From assembly GCF_907164915.1 (NCBI RefSeq), contig NC_061864.1, forward strand, positions 10,485,889-10,549,888: 64,000 bases of DNA, read 5' to 3'. The first letter of the stretch is position 1; each line of letters opens with the position of its first letter. The notes beneath the pieces were generated by a model. That model made no database searches, was not told the origin of the DNA, and saw only the letters and a list, made by a program, of their open reading frames with translations. Source of the stretch: Impatiens glandulifera (lineage: Eukaryota > Streptophyta > Magnoliopsida > Ericales > Balsaminaceae). Below, one piece after another: positions 11,598 to 22,663 of the stretch. Both the position numbers and the translations under genes were made by a program.

Positions 11598-12545
11598 ATG
11601 CTTTCCTCTTTTACTTGTTCTTGCACTGAATATATATCCGGTAAGCTTTTCATCAATACTGAGGAATGTTGTAGTCTATGTCAAATGTTTAAACAAGGGT
11701 TCTTGCCGCCGAGAGTTGATGGATCTCTTCATGTCGGTTATGCCAATTTTGAAACATGGAATCTGACCGAAGTTTCCTTCACTTATTCTCACCATCAGAA
11801 AGTCATTGGAGAGTTCCTTCTTAGCAATCTTTTTGTCCCTTTGCTAACAACCTCTTGCCAAAAAGTGGTGCGTAAAGTGTAGATGCCTTTGTAATTAAAA
11901 TGTTAAGTTTTACATTGATTAATTGTCTATTGAAGGTAGGTGAAGAATCCTCCTAATTTTTCTATCAGTTGTTTACCTTTGCCTATCTTTTTGTGATTTA
12001 TTTATTTTGTTGTGCAAGGTTGTGCTTAATTGAAGTGTACATGTTTATCTTAAAGGTAATTGTAACCTGTTTATTTATAGTACAAGATCTATGTTCAATT
12101 GGTTGAGAAAAAACACTTCATTGCTTATAGATATATATAGTTGTGGTGACTAATTAATGTAACTTTGTAAGAGTAAACTTGTGTTGTGGGTTGTTCTTTG
12201 TTTTCTTTGTCTTTTCAGTTTGTGTTTCACTTTGTTTTCAGCTTTGATAAATCAAAATCAGCAGATCTATCATTTTGGGAAACATTTCCACCAGCTTGGC
12301 TAGGTTTCTCACAAATTGCAATTCCTATTTATGTGATTTTACTTGAACTCCCTCATGACCATGTCTTTGTTTGTACGACCCTTTCCCAGGTATCGTCTTA
12401 TGAACGTTTTGACATTTTTCCGCCAAGAAATCCATTCTCCCTCCAAGAGATGTATCATGATATTCATCAACATTATGGCTTGCTTTGGAAACTAACTATA
12501 GGTTTGGTGCATGACAGTTTGAAACCATCTTTGGTTCTGTTTTAG
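11598..12545 (+). pseudogene. unrecognised coding-like stretch (gene or gene fragment)
   Basis: Two frames of normal amino-acid composition lie about 300 bp apart: 11598-11882 (94 aa, Cys-rich start, contains FLPPRVDGSLHVGYANFETW) and the frame ending at 12545. The second becomes protein-like only after a possible acceptor TTTTCAG at about 12240, and contains SFWETFPPAWLGFSQ and DIHQHYGLLWKLTIG. A possible donor CAG|GTATCG occurs at about 12390. Composition is more balanced than the surrounding AT-rich spacer. I recognise no domain. It could be exons of an unknown gene, a truncated retrocopy or a decayed gene. The two frames need not belong to one transcript. Confidence 0.3.
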
Positions 12546-13753
12546 GGTCCAATTTGATGGGATTTGGCTGCTTTTGGGGGAAAAAATAATGTTTGTATTC
12601 GTGACATTTTTCTCATGAATGTGCTCTGAGATGAAATTTCAAGTTTCAAATAAGAGAGTAACTATTCAAACTTTAGTGTTTTCATTTCAGCTACTGAAGT
12701 TTTGAATATTAGATCCGCCTGAATGCCCATAAGTTCTCAAGGTTTCTCTCCCAATCTCTCTGTATAGTTTATGAGATTTGATGGGAAAAAAAAATACAAG
12801 GGTCTTTTCAAGTGCAAGAAGAAAGTTGGACATGAATTGAAAATATATTGTTCAAAAAAGAAGGGATGTTTATCAAAAGTTGGAGAATAGTCCTAAAAAC
12901 GTTTCAAAACTGGCTTGAATGAGGAGTTGATAGTGTGGAAATCATGAAGATGGTCAACAAAATGAGAAGGTGATGAATCACACTAGAAAACAGGGTAAAG
13001 CAAGCCAAGCAACAAATAAAAATCAATAACAAGAAGATGGAAAAACAAAAATCAGCAGCTGAGTTTGATTGTGTCATTGAAGAGCTAATGAACAAAACCA
13101 TAGACCTCTCATGTTTAAAAACACTTTCGCTCGCATATTATTTGGTGAAGCTGAACTGTCCTGAATCCTTGCAAAAATAATCAAGATGATTGTGGGGAAA
13201 ATCGAACCAGTTTTCCCCCATTGATGTCAAAGGCTTCAATTGAAAGATGGAGATCAATGGGTTATCCAGTTGAATACAAGAACTTTAATCCCTAACTCTT
13301 AAGATAGATTCTAAATCACAAACCTTTAATCCCTAGCAGTTAAGGAATAACCATTTTATCATCTGAACTTTCTTCCAAATCAATAAGGCAACAGATTATT
13401 ATAAATGAATCATGATATCAAACAATGAATGGATTGAAAGCTGAAACTGAATAAGGAAACAAATACATGTATGAAAAGCTATTACAAAATAGCAAACCTC
13501 CAATTCAGATTTCCAGATTGCATTTAAATGTACAAGTAACATAGACTCCACGAACAAATACACGTTACTATAGGACATCATATATGTTTCAACGAAATGA
13601 AAATCTTGTCACCAACATAACAAATCTAGCAAATTCTGTTTCGTATGCAGATCTCAACCAAATCGAGAAACTTTTATTATTCTCAAACTAGGGCAGAAAA
13701 ACAAACAAAATGAATGCGACACATTTGCTAGATCGGAAAGAGATTTGGAAGGA
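12546..13753. other. spacer, likely partly 3' flank of the small gene at 13754
   Basis: The short frames on the minus strand (12904-13101 and 13399-13581) are Leu/Phe/Ser-rich and not protein-like. The base mix is less AT-extreme than elsewhere, which would fit transcribed flank, but nothing specific is seen. Confidence 0.35.
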
Positions 13754-13999
13754 TCAAACCGGTAGATCATCGGCAGAGTTCCGGGAATCCATGCTGTGCT
13801 TGAAAGTGGTCAACATGAGGGGACGATCATGAGCCTCCTCATCCTCCTCGTCGTCAGAATAGGAGGTATCGAGATTGACGCATGAGAAACGTTCAAGGGA
13901 TGCGAAAAAGGCAGAAGCGAGACTCAAACCGACCCATGTTGCCCATCCATCGGCGTTCGAGTTCTGGTCACCGGAGTTGTCCATCTCTGATGAAGACAT
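13754..13999 (-). CDS. small conserved-looking acidic plant protein, unknown function
   Basis: A single-exon frame of 81 aa from the ATG at 13999 (94 aa if the ATG at 14038 is used; 76 aa from 13984). The N-terminal part is Ser/Asn/Asp-rich. The centre holds a Trp-containing amphipathic segment, DGWATWVGLSLASAFFASLE, followed by RFSCVNLDT and an acidic patch DDEEDEE. The C-terminus is hydrophilic. There is no signal peptide; the central segment is too short and polar to be a clear membrane span. I believe similar small single-exon proteins occur in other plants, but this is memory of a pattern, not a search. Function is unknown. The start at 13999 is preferred because the extra upstream residues look like leader sequence. 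Confidence 0.6.
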   Translation of the reverse strand: MSSSEMDNSGDQNSNADGWATWVGLSLASAFFASLERFSCVNLDTSYSDDEEDEEAHDRPLMLTTFKHSMDSRNSADDLPV

Positions 14000-14039
14000 G
14001 ATCAACGACGAAGAATTTGACGGGGTATAACCTCTCAAG

Positions 14040-15047
14040 ATGGTGCCCTAGGAGAGAGAAAATCACAAACGAGTAAAATATTCAATCTACTTTCTTAACA
14101 TATCAAGGATAGCCGGCCGGCAGTGAAAGAAAGGGGTAAAACTGTCATTATTCAACATGTATTTTTATTTTTTATTTTTATTTTTATTTTGATATATATA
14201 TATCAAAATATCTTTGAAAATATTTAAGAGTATTTATATAATATAGTGAAAATTAATATTGGGATTTCAAATTATTTAATCTCTTTATATATATAAAATT
14301 AAAGTTTTCCAATTCACACTTTCCTTGTTTATATCTAATCAACTCAACTTTTTCTAACCACATTCACTCATCTAAAAAAGAAATTTAAGTTCATCATTTA
14401 TATCTCAATATAATATTTATATTACTATAAATTACAATTTAGAATTTAAAAATCACAATTTATTTCCTAGTTAAAATGTTTACCTAACATACTTACACAT
14501 TGACAAAGTTCATTTAATTTGAGAAATATAAGACTTATGCATGAAAATATAGAAATAATATAAAATTACTTATATAAAATTTAATTTTTACAATTTTTTA
14601 TTTTGGTTATACAATATAAAATATTTTATTTTTATTTACACAAAAATAAACAAGTGATAATAATTAAATTTTATTTATTTGTATCTAAAAGACAATACAA
14701 ATTAAGTAATTAACCAAGATTTGTAAATATTATATAAGATATTATGGACTCTCATACTTAAATGCTAATAAATTATTGAGATTAATAGTATCAAATTTAT
14801 AATATATGTGAATGGTGTAAGAAAAAAATAATTTTGGCATTTGAATTGCGTAATTTAATTTAGTATTTTATTTTAATTATATAATATATTTTATTTATAT
14901 AAAAAATAAGTATAATTAAATTTATCTATTCAAATGGGAGAAAAGGAAAGTGTAAGAATACATAAATAAGTTAAGATTAAGTGGATAGTATGGATAACTA
15001 AGAACTGGATAAGCCCCGAAGTGACCATTGGAGAGAGAGAGAGAGAA
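14040..15047. other. AT-rich spacer between divergent genes
   Basis: This separates the start of the minus-strand small gene from the plus-strand thylakoid protein gene, so it should contain both promoters. A GAGAGAGAGAGAGA tract at 15031-15046 lies directly before the ATG at 15048 and is probably in the 5' leader. No sharp TATA box could be assigned. Confidence 0.4.
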
Positions 15048-17199
15048 ATGGCGAGCCTTTCCTTTGCTATCAGTCCTTCGCCTTATCATGGAAGGCTGCT
15101 ACAACAAGTCAGGACTCCGACCCGGATCAGCTGTTCCGGTAAGAGCAAAGCGATCACTCCGTTTGAATTTTTGTTCTTTTACTTACATTAATCGAAACAT
15201 TAAACGTCTCAATCAGTGCGATGAATTTTTGCAAAAGAAGTTTGGGATGCTAAATGGTGAATCTATCTTGAACCCATATGTAACTTATTGTCTTGATATC
15301 CAATTTGATTCATTATGAAACTTACGCTAGAAAAACAATTACTAAATATGTATGTCTTATAACTGTCTAGAGTACTTGCGAATGGTTGAGCTTGCTGAAA
15401 TTAGTTTCACATTTTAACAATTAAAAGGGATGAAGCTAGATGAGGAAAGTTCAAATGGAAGCTTCAAGAAGGTTGGGAATGTGGCGTGTGGTATTCTTCT
15501 TACTTGGGCTGTTGCATCATCACCTGCATTATCAGCTAATCAGGTGAAGTGAGTTCGATCTCCAAGCTTTATGCATTACACTCTTATATGTACACTATTA
15601 TGTGTAGGGAAATGGGAGCAAGGAATTGGAAATTTGAGGATTAATAGCATTCCATTTGTTCCTTTCTCTTAAGCATTAAACAGTTTAGGATTCAAATCTA
15701 TGATCTATCTTTGAGAAGGGAAATGAACCGAGTAGAAGCTTAGCTCTTTCCTCTATTGCATTCAATTGTTAATATTCTACCATTAGTGTCATGTTAAACA
15801 TACAATCAATTTTCCTATACAAATATTTCCCTTTTGTTTAACGTTCAATGCCTTACTCCATATGCTAGAGTAGGTCTATAAAATAGGCTATGCAACATTT
15901 GGTATGAGTGCTTGAATTAGTTTGATTGATTTCTTTTTAAGCGCGGTATATTTCTCCTCATTCCATTTCATGATGTTATAAGTGTTCAATACTCACCTCT
16001 GCAACTGTAAGTTGAGTTGATCTTGTTTGTTGAAAAAGAGGATTATTTAGATTAATTGGCTTAAATTACTATAATATCATTTTGCATGTAGTATCTAAAT
16101 TTTATATAAGTAAATTAGGGGTAATTTGGTATATGACCGATGAATTGAATGATTTGATGGTAGAACGATGTGATAAAGGATTATTTTGATTAAATACAAA
16201 TATCCCCACCAAAAACCTCTTAGACTAGGAAATGAACAAAAACAGACACATGAGATAAATGTGATTTCAATGCAACGTTAGTGATTTTACTGCAGAAAAG
16301 CTACAGATTGATGAAACTACCCACATAAATGGAAAATTAAACAATTAAAACGGGGAGAGGAAATACAATTGAAGGATATATTACTATCTCAGTGTTCCTA
16401 TATGTCTTCTTTCTTCTATTTTGCAATGCCTGAAGATTTTCACTGTTATCGCCTATTATCTGAAATAATATTTATCTTGAGGTATTTCTTTAAATATAAC
16501 ATTGCATCGTCATATTCTTCTTACTATAATGTAGATCTTAGTTTATCCCTTCCCTTTGATACTAAAGTAGTCATGTCCAGTTCAGTTACCTTGAATTGTC
16601 TTATATTTCCTTGCAGAGGCTACCTCCTCTGTCTACAGAACCTAATCGATGCGAGAAAGCATATGTTGGCAATACAATAGGCCAAGCAAACGGTGTTTAT
16701 GACAAGCCAATCGATCTACGCTTCTGCGACTACACAAATGACAAATCTAATCTCAAGGGAAAATCTTTAGCTGCAGCTCTTATGTCTGATGCAAAGTTTG
16801 ATGGTGCAGACATGACAGAAGTGGTAATGTCCAAGGCTTATGCTGTTGGAGCCAGCTTCAAAGGTTAGGAAATATTATTTGTTAGGGTTGAGAAAAAAGA
16901 AGACTGAACCAATTATTTACAGCAACATGCCAATTCTGTTTGATAAAATTATAAAATAATTGTGTATGCATGCAGAAGTAGACTTTTCAAATGCTGTTCT
17001 TGATCGTGTTAACTTTGGGAAAGCGGATCTAAAGGGAGCCATATTTAGGAATACAGTGCTATCAGGTTCCACTTTTGAGGAAGCTCAATTGCAAGATGTA
17101 GTATTTGAGGACACCATAATCGGCTACATTGATCTTCAGAAGCTCTGTAGAAACACGACAATCAGTGAGGACGGACGACAAGTCCTTGGATGCAGATAA
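15048..17199 (+). CDS. thylakoid lumen pentapeptide-repeat protein (TL15-like)
   Basis: Probable orthologue of the Arabidopsis thylakoid lumenal 15 kDa protein 1 (At2g44920 type). Four exons: 15048-15138, 15428-15543, 16617-16863 and 16976-17199. All introns are GT/AG and the phases match (1, 0, 1). The product is 225 aa. Residues 1 to about 45 form a Ser/Arg-rich chloroplast transit region. Residues 49-67 form a hydrophobic lumen-transfer segment ending ALSA, so cleavage is expected at 67/68. It is preceded by KK, not the twin Arg of Tat signals. The mature part begins NQRLPPLSTEPNRC and contains five-residue repeats of the A(D/N)LXX kind: SLAAA, AKFDG, ADMTE, VNFGK and ADLKG. Paired cysteines lie near both ends (RCEK..RFCDY and LCRN..LGCR). 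The known homologue folds as a right-handed quadrilateral beta helix; its biochemical role is unsettled. The ATG is the first after the GA tract and gives a normal transit peptide. Confidence 0.95.
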
Positions 17200-19198
17200 T
17201 GACTTTTAATGAAGGGTGAGCTGTATGTATTCTTATTTTCCTTGTCTACTATTTGGCATTCATTTTCTACATACCCTACCGAGTTTGATTCATTCATACA
17301 GAAGGACAGTCATATTTAAGACAAACAAAATGTGACTGACCCTCTAGTCTTGTAAGTTGTAATTGTATATCAATACTAATTACTAGTCAAGTTATATACT
17401 TGGTTTTACCCCTTGCAAAACCATGTATAGGAACTGTTGTCAAATTGTTTTGGTTCAAAACAAGAAAATGAATTGGTTATCAGAAAGATGTGCAAGTTAG
17501 TGTAAATGAAATGTAGAAACAATATATTAAAGTAGCAAAGAAATTGTGATATGAGAAAGGGAGATATAAAATTTTAAAGAGTTAAATTGTTATTGTTTAA
17601 TGATTAACATTTACAGTAAACAAAATGTTACAATTAAAAACTCTTAAGAAAAACTCAAAATCAGAAATCTTAGTTTTAATAGTGCATTGTTGTATTGTAA
17701 GTAAAATTAATAATTTATATTTTACAAAGTAGTTATGTTTTTTGAAGGTCCAGTTAACATCATTATATTATGTCTCATCTTTTTTTTTTATAATTTATTT
17801 ATTTTGGTTTTATAAGAATGTGTCAAAAAAAAAAGTACATTTTTTTTACATAAAAAATAATCTAAGAATAAGAGTGGTTTTTAATAGAGTAATTGAGTGC
17901 CTTGTTTTTTTCTTGGTGAGACATTGAATTCTTGACGATTAATGTCAGTGGGTATATGAATGAATAAATGTTATTAAATTTATTAATATAAATTTAATTA
18001 AAATATATTTTAAAATATCATTTTATCAAAATTAACACTCTCATCAGATATTATTAAAAATATATATAAATTTAAAAAAAAAACACCGAAACTCAATTAC
18101 TGAGCTAGCAAGCCAACCAGGCCCATTATATTTTCAGTAAACTTCGTACTAAATGTGAATAACTAAAATTTATTAAACCTTCTTTTTATATTATATTAAA
18201 ATATTTGTATATACAGTATCATTTAATTTTATAGTGTGAGATATATAATTTTGGATTTAATTTTTATTTTATGAAAATTTTGTTTTGAATGATTATATAG
18301 TTAAATTATTAATTTAATTATGAGTACGGATAGACACATCGCCCTTTATAAAACGCCATAAATCATGATATAAAGCCTTAGGTGAAAGTCCATGTCAACA
18401 AAAAAAAAATTATTAATTATTTTTTTCCTTTTTTTCTTTTTTTTTTAATTTTTCTCTCTTCTCCATCTCCTAATCTCATTTACACTAAATGTGAAATAAT
18501 ATTTTATCCTTATAGACTGAATAATATAATTAAATTAAAATCTTTTAGTAAAGATTTGATGGAAAAATTACTGTAATCAGATTTTAAACCATTTTAATTA
18601 TTTCTAACCTTCTTTTTGTAAAGAGAGAAAAATAAAGTAAAAAATGAAAGGTTTTGTTTGCTGAGGTCCAAAAGTGCTTTATATATCAATTTCCTTTAAT
18701 TATATAGTTTTGATATGTTTTTTCTTTATTAAAAACTAACATTTATCCACACTTCATTTCCAACCTTATAAGTAAGAAATCAAACTAAAAAATTGTCATT
18801 TCAATATTACATAAAAGGAATTTATAATTCCATATGAAAAATAAATGTTTATCTTGAATTTATGATTTATGTAAATCCTAAATAAATAAATTTAATTAAT
18901 TATTTTATTTATTTTTAATTTGTATAGTTTTAATATATTATTAATTCATTTAATATTTTTGATTTATTTAATATAATTTTTAATATATTTAACATGTTTT
19001 TATCAATTTAATATATTTTTGATTCCTTTAATAAGTTTTTATCAATTTAACCCATTTAATATATTTTGACATTTTTTAATCAATATTCAACCGGAATAAC
19101 TCCCCAAAATAATAATTCAGTTAATTTTGGATCAATACCATATTTTAAAATTTATTAATATAATTAAATAAAGTTATTTAATTTTTATAAATAGTGAA
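17200..19198. other. 3' flank and AT-rich spacer
   Basis: The first ~200 bp are probably the 3' untranslated region of the thylakoid protein gene. Beyond this I see only AT-rich text. The short frames at 17742-17927 and 18382-18576 are low-complexity and rejected. Confidence 0.4.
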
Positions 19199-19207
19199 AA
19201 GTAACTA

Positions 19208-20287
19208 GGAAAAAAGCTCACTTAGACGTACGTACTTGTACAACTAATTCACTTAAACGTATTTACTAATAAAAGGTTATTTAAACGTACGTATTATCAA
19301 AAATTGGCTCATTTAGCCTATTTTAGTAACTATGGTTAACTTTTATTTTTATATTTATATATTTATTAATTAAATATTAATATATTTTCTCTTTTTTCCT
19401 TTTTTATTTATTATTTCATTTATTACTAATAAATGAACTCTTTACTTTTATCTTTTTTTAATTTTTTATTATTTTTATATGAGTATTTATGATTCATTGT
19501 TTTAATTTTATTTTATATATGAGCATTCATAATTAATTATTTTAACTTTACATTTCTTCTTCTTTTTTATATATATTTTTTATATTCACATTAATTATTA
19601 ATTATTTTAAAATTGTTTGATCCCAATAATTGAATATAACAATAAAAATTCTTTCAACAATCAAAATCCTTCAACACAAAAATAAATTAATTAAGAATTA
19701 AGAATTGAATAATAATAAAAACTCATTCATCAAATACTAAAAGAGTAATAATCAAATATTAGACAAAACAATTCTTTTACTACTAATATAAGTCCGTGAA
19801 TAAAAATTAAATAACAAATTATTAATTTCATTTTTATTTATATTAAACTAAATAAGAAAAAATCCTTTTTCATTTTTATTATATTAAATTAAATAAGATA
19901 AAACCCTTCAAAAAAATATTACAGTAAAACATAAAATTCATAAATAAGTTGTTAAATTTTTTTTAAAAAAATGAGAATTTAAGAAATATGAAAAATAAAA
20001 ACTAATAAAAAAAAGATGAAATGTAAAAGAGAAATTAATATTAAAATAATAAAAAATTAAGAATAAAATAAATTACCTAGTTTAATTAATGAAAAAAAAG
20101 AGAGAGAAAATTTATTAATATTTAATTAATAAATATATAAATTTAAAAATAAAAGTTAACCATAGTTATTAAAAGAGGCTAAATGAGCCAATTTTTGATA
20201 GTACATAGGTTTAAATGACCTTTTATTAGTACATACGTCTAAATGAACTAGTTGTATAAGTACATACGTCTAAGTGAGCTTTTTTCC
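19208..20287. mobile_element. MULE-like foldback element with 9-bp target duplication
   Basis: The left end GGAAAAAAGCTCACTTAGAC is the exact inverse of the right end GTCTAAGTGAGCTTTTTTCC. The perfect 9-bp direct repeat AAGTAACTA flanks it (19199-19207 and 20288-20296). The arms are about 150-170 bp and include iterated sub-terminal words with ACGTACGTA / ACGTATTTA, spaced about 30-40 bp. Nine-base target duplications and long inverted ends are the hallmark of Mutator-like elements. The core is AT-rich and carries no transposase, so it is non-autonomous. Confidence 0.88.
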
Positions 20288-20296
20288 AAGTAACTA

Positions 20297-22390
20297 TATA
20301 TATATCAAAATTATTTGGATTGCTTAATTTTTAACATTATTTAATTAATTCATAAATTAATTATAATTTAAAATAAATAAATAATTATAAATAGCTAATC
20401 AGTGATATTAAAAGTTAAATTAAAAATATTTATAGTATTTAATTTTACGAAAAAAATTTAAAAAGTGTAAAAAAACCAGCTTTGAACTTGGAATTTAGTT
20501 AGGGTTTGGCAAGATAGAATGGTCCATATGTACTTTTCTTTAATTAGGCCATTTAATTTGGGCATGCATGAGCATTTAAATTTTTAGAGTAGATCCACCT
20601 ACCCATTTTTAACTCCCTTTCATTAGATAGTTAGCTAGCTAAATTCCTGTTTGATTTTGAATAATTAATGTTATAAATTATTTATTATTAGATCCATATA
20701 TTCCGGTCAAAAAAATAACAATCTGCATGCTCACATAAGCTGAATTATGATTTTATTAATTACTAGAAAATTATTATTCACTCTTGTATAATATTTAAGC
20801 TCCAACAAACTAATTAAATTAGCTAGCTGAAATTCTCTTGATAAGTGATGACGACGACGTATAAACAGTCCTTTTCTTTTGATGTACAACGGTTTTTCTA
20901 ACTTTTTCTTTCACTGTTTATTTAATTTGTTTGGTTGGTAGGTGGGGTGATGGTTAGAAGTTATATATATGTCATTAATTTATTTTTCATTTCTAGCTCT
21001 ATGTAAATTTAATTAAGATCACATGTTATATAAAATGAATTAATTAGTTAAGAAATTATAAGTGGTCTATACTAGCTACCATACCAATAAGAATTCAAAA
21101 GATTAACAATTTTGCACAATTAAGATTTTGTCCATTATTTTATCACTATGAGGATAATTTCAGTTATTTTGATACTTCATCATGGTTATGTTAAAAAAAA
21201 TTACATATTTGTTCCAATATTTATTAATTTATTAAAAAGTTAGATTGACCTTACAATATAAATTGAACTCGTAATCTTTGATTTATTAAAGACCATAAAC
21301 AAATTGAGAAGCATTTTTGTATGAGTGAGAATGAAAAATAGGAACATATTTTTTTAATTATCTGAATCAAACAGAGCTTAACGAAAGGGACACGAGTCTA
21401 CCTTACTATTGATGAGTATCCTCCTATAAATAGGTTAGGGGGTTGGGCATTCTTGAGAAACACAAAAGAAATGTTACAAAGGAGAAAGATAAAGTGTTAG
21501 GCTCTTTTAATGTTTCTTGCTCAAATGAGTATTCCATGAACCAGCAATTGTAGAGATATATATTTGCTTGTGCTTATGAGATGCTCATTTGAGTAAGTAA
21601 TGTTAGATTTTGAGCCTATGAATCCATCTATCTTTCAAATGGCTACCTAATTACACAACACCAGGTCATTTATCTCCCAAATGTTATCTAACTATATATC
21701 TTATGAAATCAATGGATTTGTAATTACAACTATAATATTATGTTAAAATCTTTAATCTGAATATTTATTTCTTAATTCTATAATTTTAATACTATATGTC
21801 GATAAATTAAGATAAACTGTAATTGCGTAAATATACTTAAGTCTTTTATGAAAAACAGTTCATTCGCTCTTCGTTGTTTTCCGAATCTTCTCTCAATTTT
21901 GGATCTCTCAATTCTGGACCTGGATCGAAAATGAATGATGTGGATGTGGTTTAGGATTTGCAACCCTTTATCGACAGTTCTTGATTAATGTTTTTGAGGC
22001 ATAACCTATATGGATTGAGACCTAACCCAAATATATCAATTTACTTTATTATTTGGTCTGTCAATGAAATAGTAAGTGATATTTATGCTTTTATACAAAA
22101 ATATATCTTCATATTTATTATAGATATCTAAATAAATTCATAACTTTTATACTTTAATAAATAATATTAATTGGGCTTTAATATTTATATGGTAAAAACT
22201 AATACACAACTATTAAATAATATATGTACTTAAATATTGGACATAATTTGATTTTCACCGTTCAATTATAATGTTTGAAGAAATTAGTCATGGAATTGCA
22301 ATTTTTATATGAAATTTATGGAATTTTAAAACTTAAAAAAAATATTTGAAGTCATTAGACACAAAAATAATTTAAAATTAATTAAGACCA
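20297..22390. other. AT-rich spacer
   Basis: No gene recognised. The only frame of note (21778-21963, minus, 61 aa) has no domain-like features. GCTAGCTA runs occur near 20625-20640 and 20820. Confidence 0.4.
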
Positions 22391-22399
22391 TAATTTCAG

Positions 22400-22654
22400 G
22401 GCGAAGGATCTGCTGTCCCAAAATAATGTCTCACTTGCGGTTTAAAATAAAATGTCATATATATAATTTTTTAGGATTTATAATTTAGGATTTATGGTTT
22501 ATGGTTTAAAATTTAGTGTTTAGAATTTAGGATTTAGTGTTTATTTCATATATATAATTTTTTATTTGTCTAATTTATCAAAATATGTTGTTTTGATAAA
22601 TGAGACAGTAAGAGACCGTTTAACTTGGGAACTTGGGACAGCAGATTCTCATCT
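22400..22654. mobile_element. small MULE-like MITE
   Basis: The inverted core ATCTGCTGTCCCA occurs near both ends (22407-22420, and inverted at 22635-22648). The flanking 9-bp direct repeat TAATTTCAG is perfect (22391-22399 and 22655-22663). The 255-bp body contains degenerate TTTAGGATTTA-like repeats at 22470-22545. Assignment to MULEs rests on the 9-bp target. Confidence 0.7.
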
Positions 22655-22663
22655 TAATTTCAG

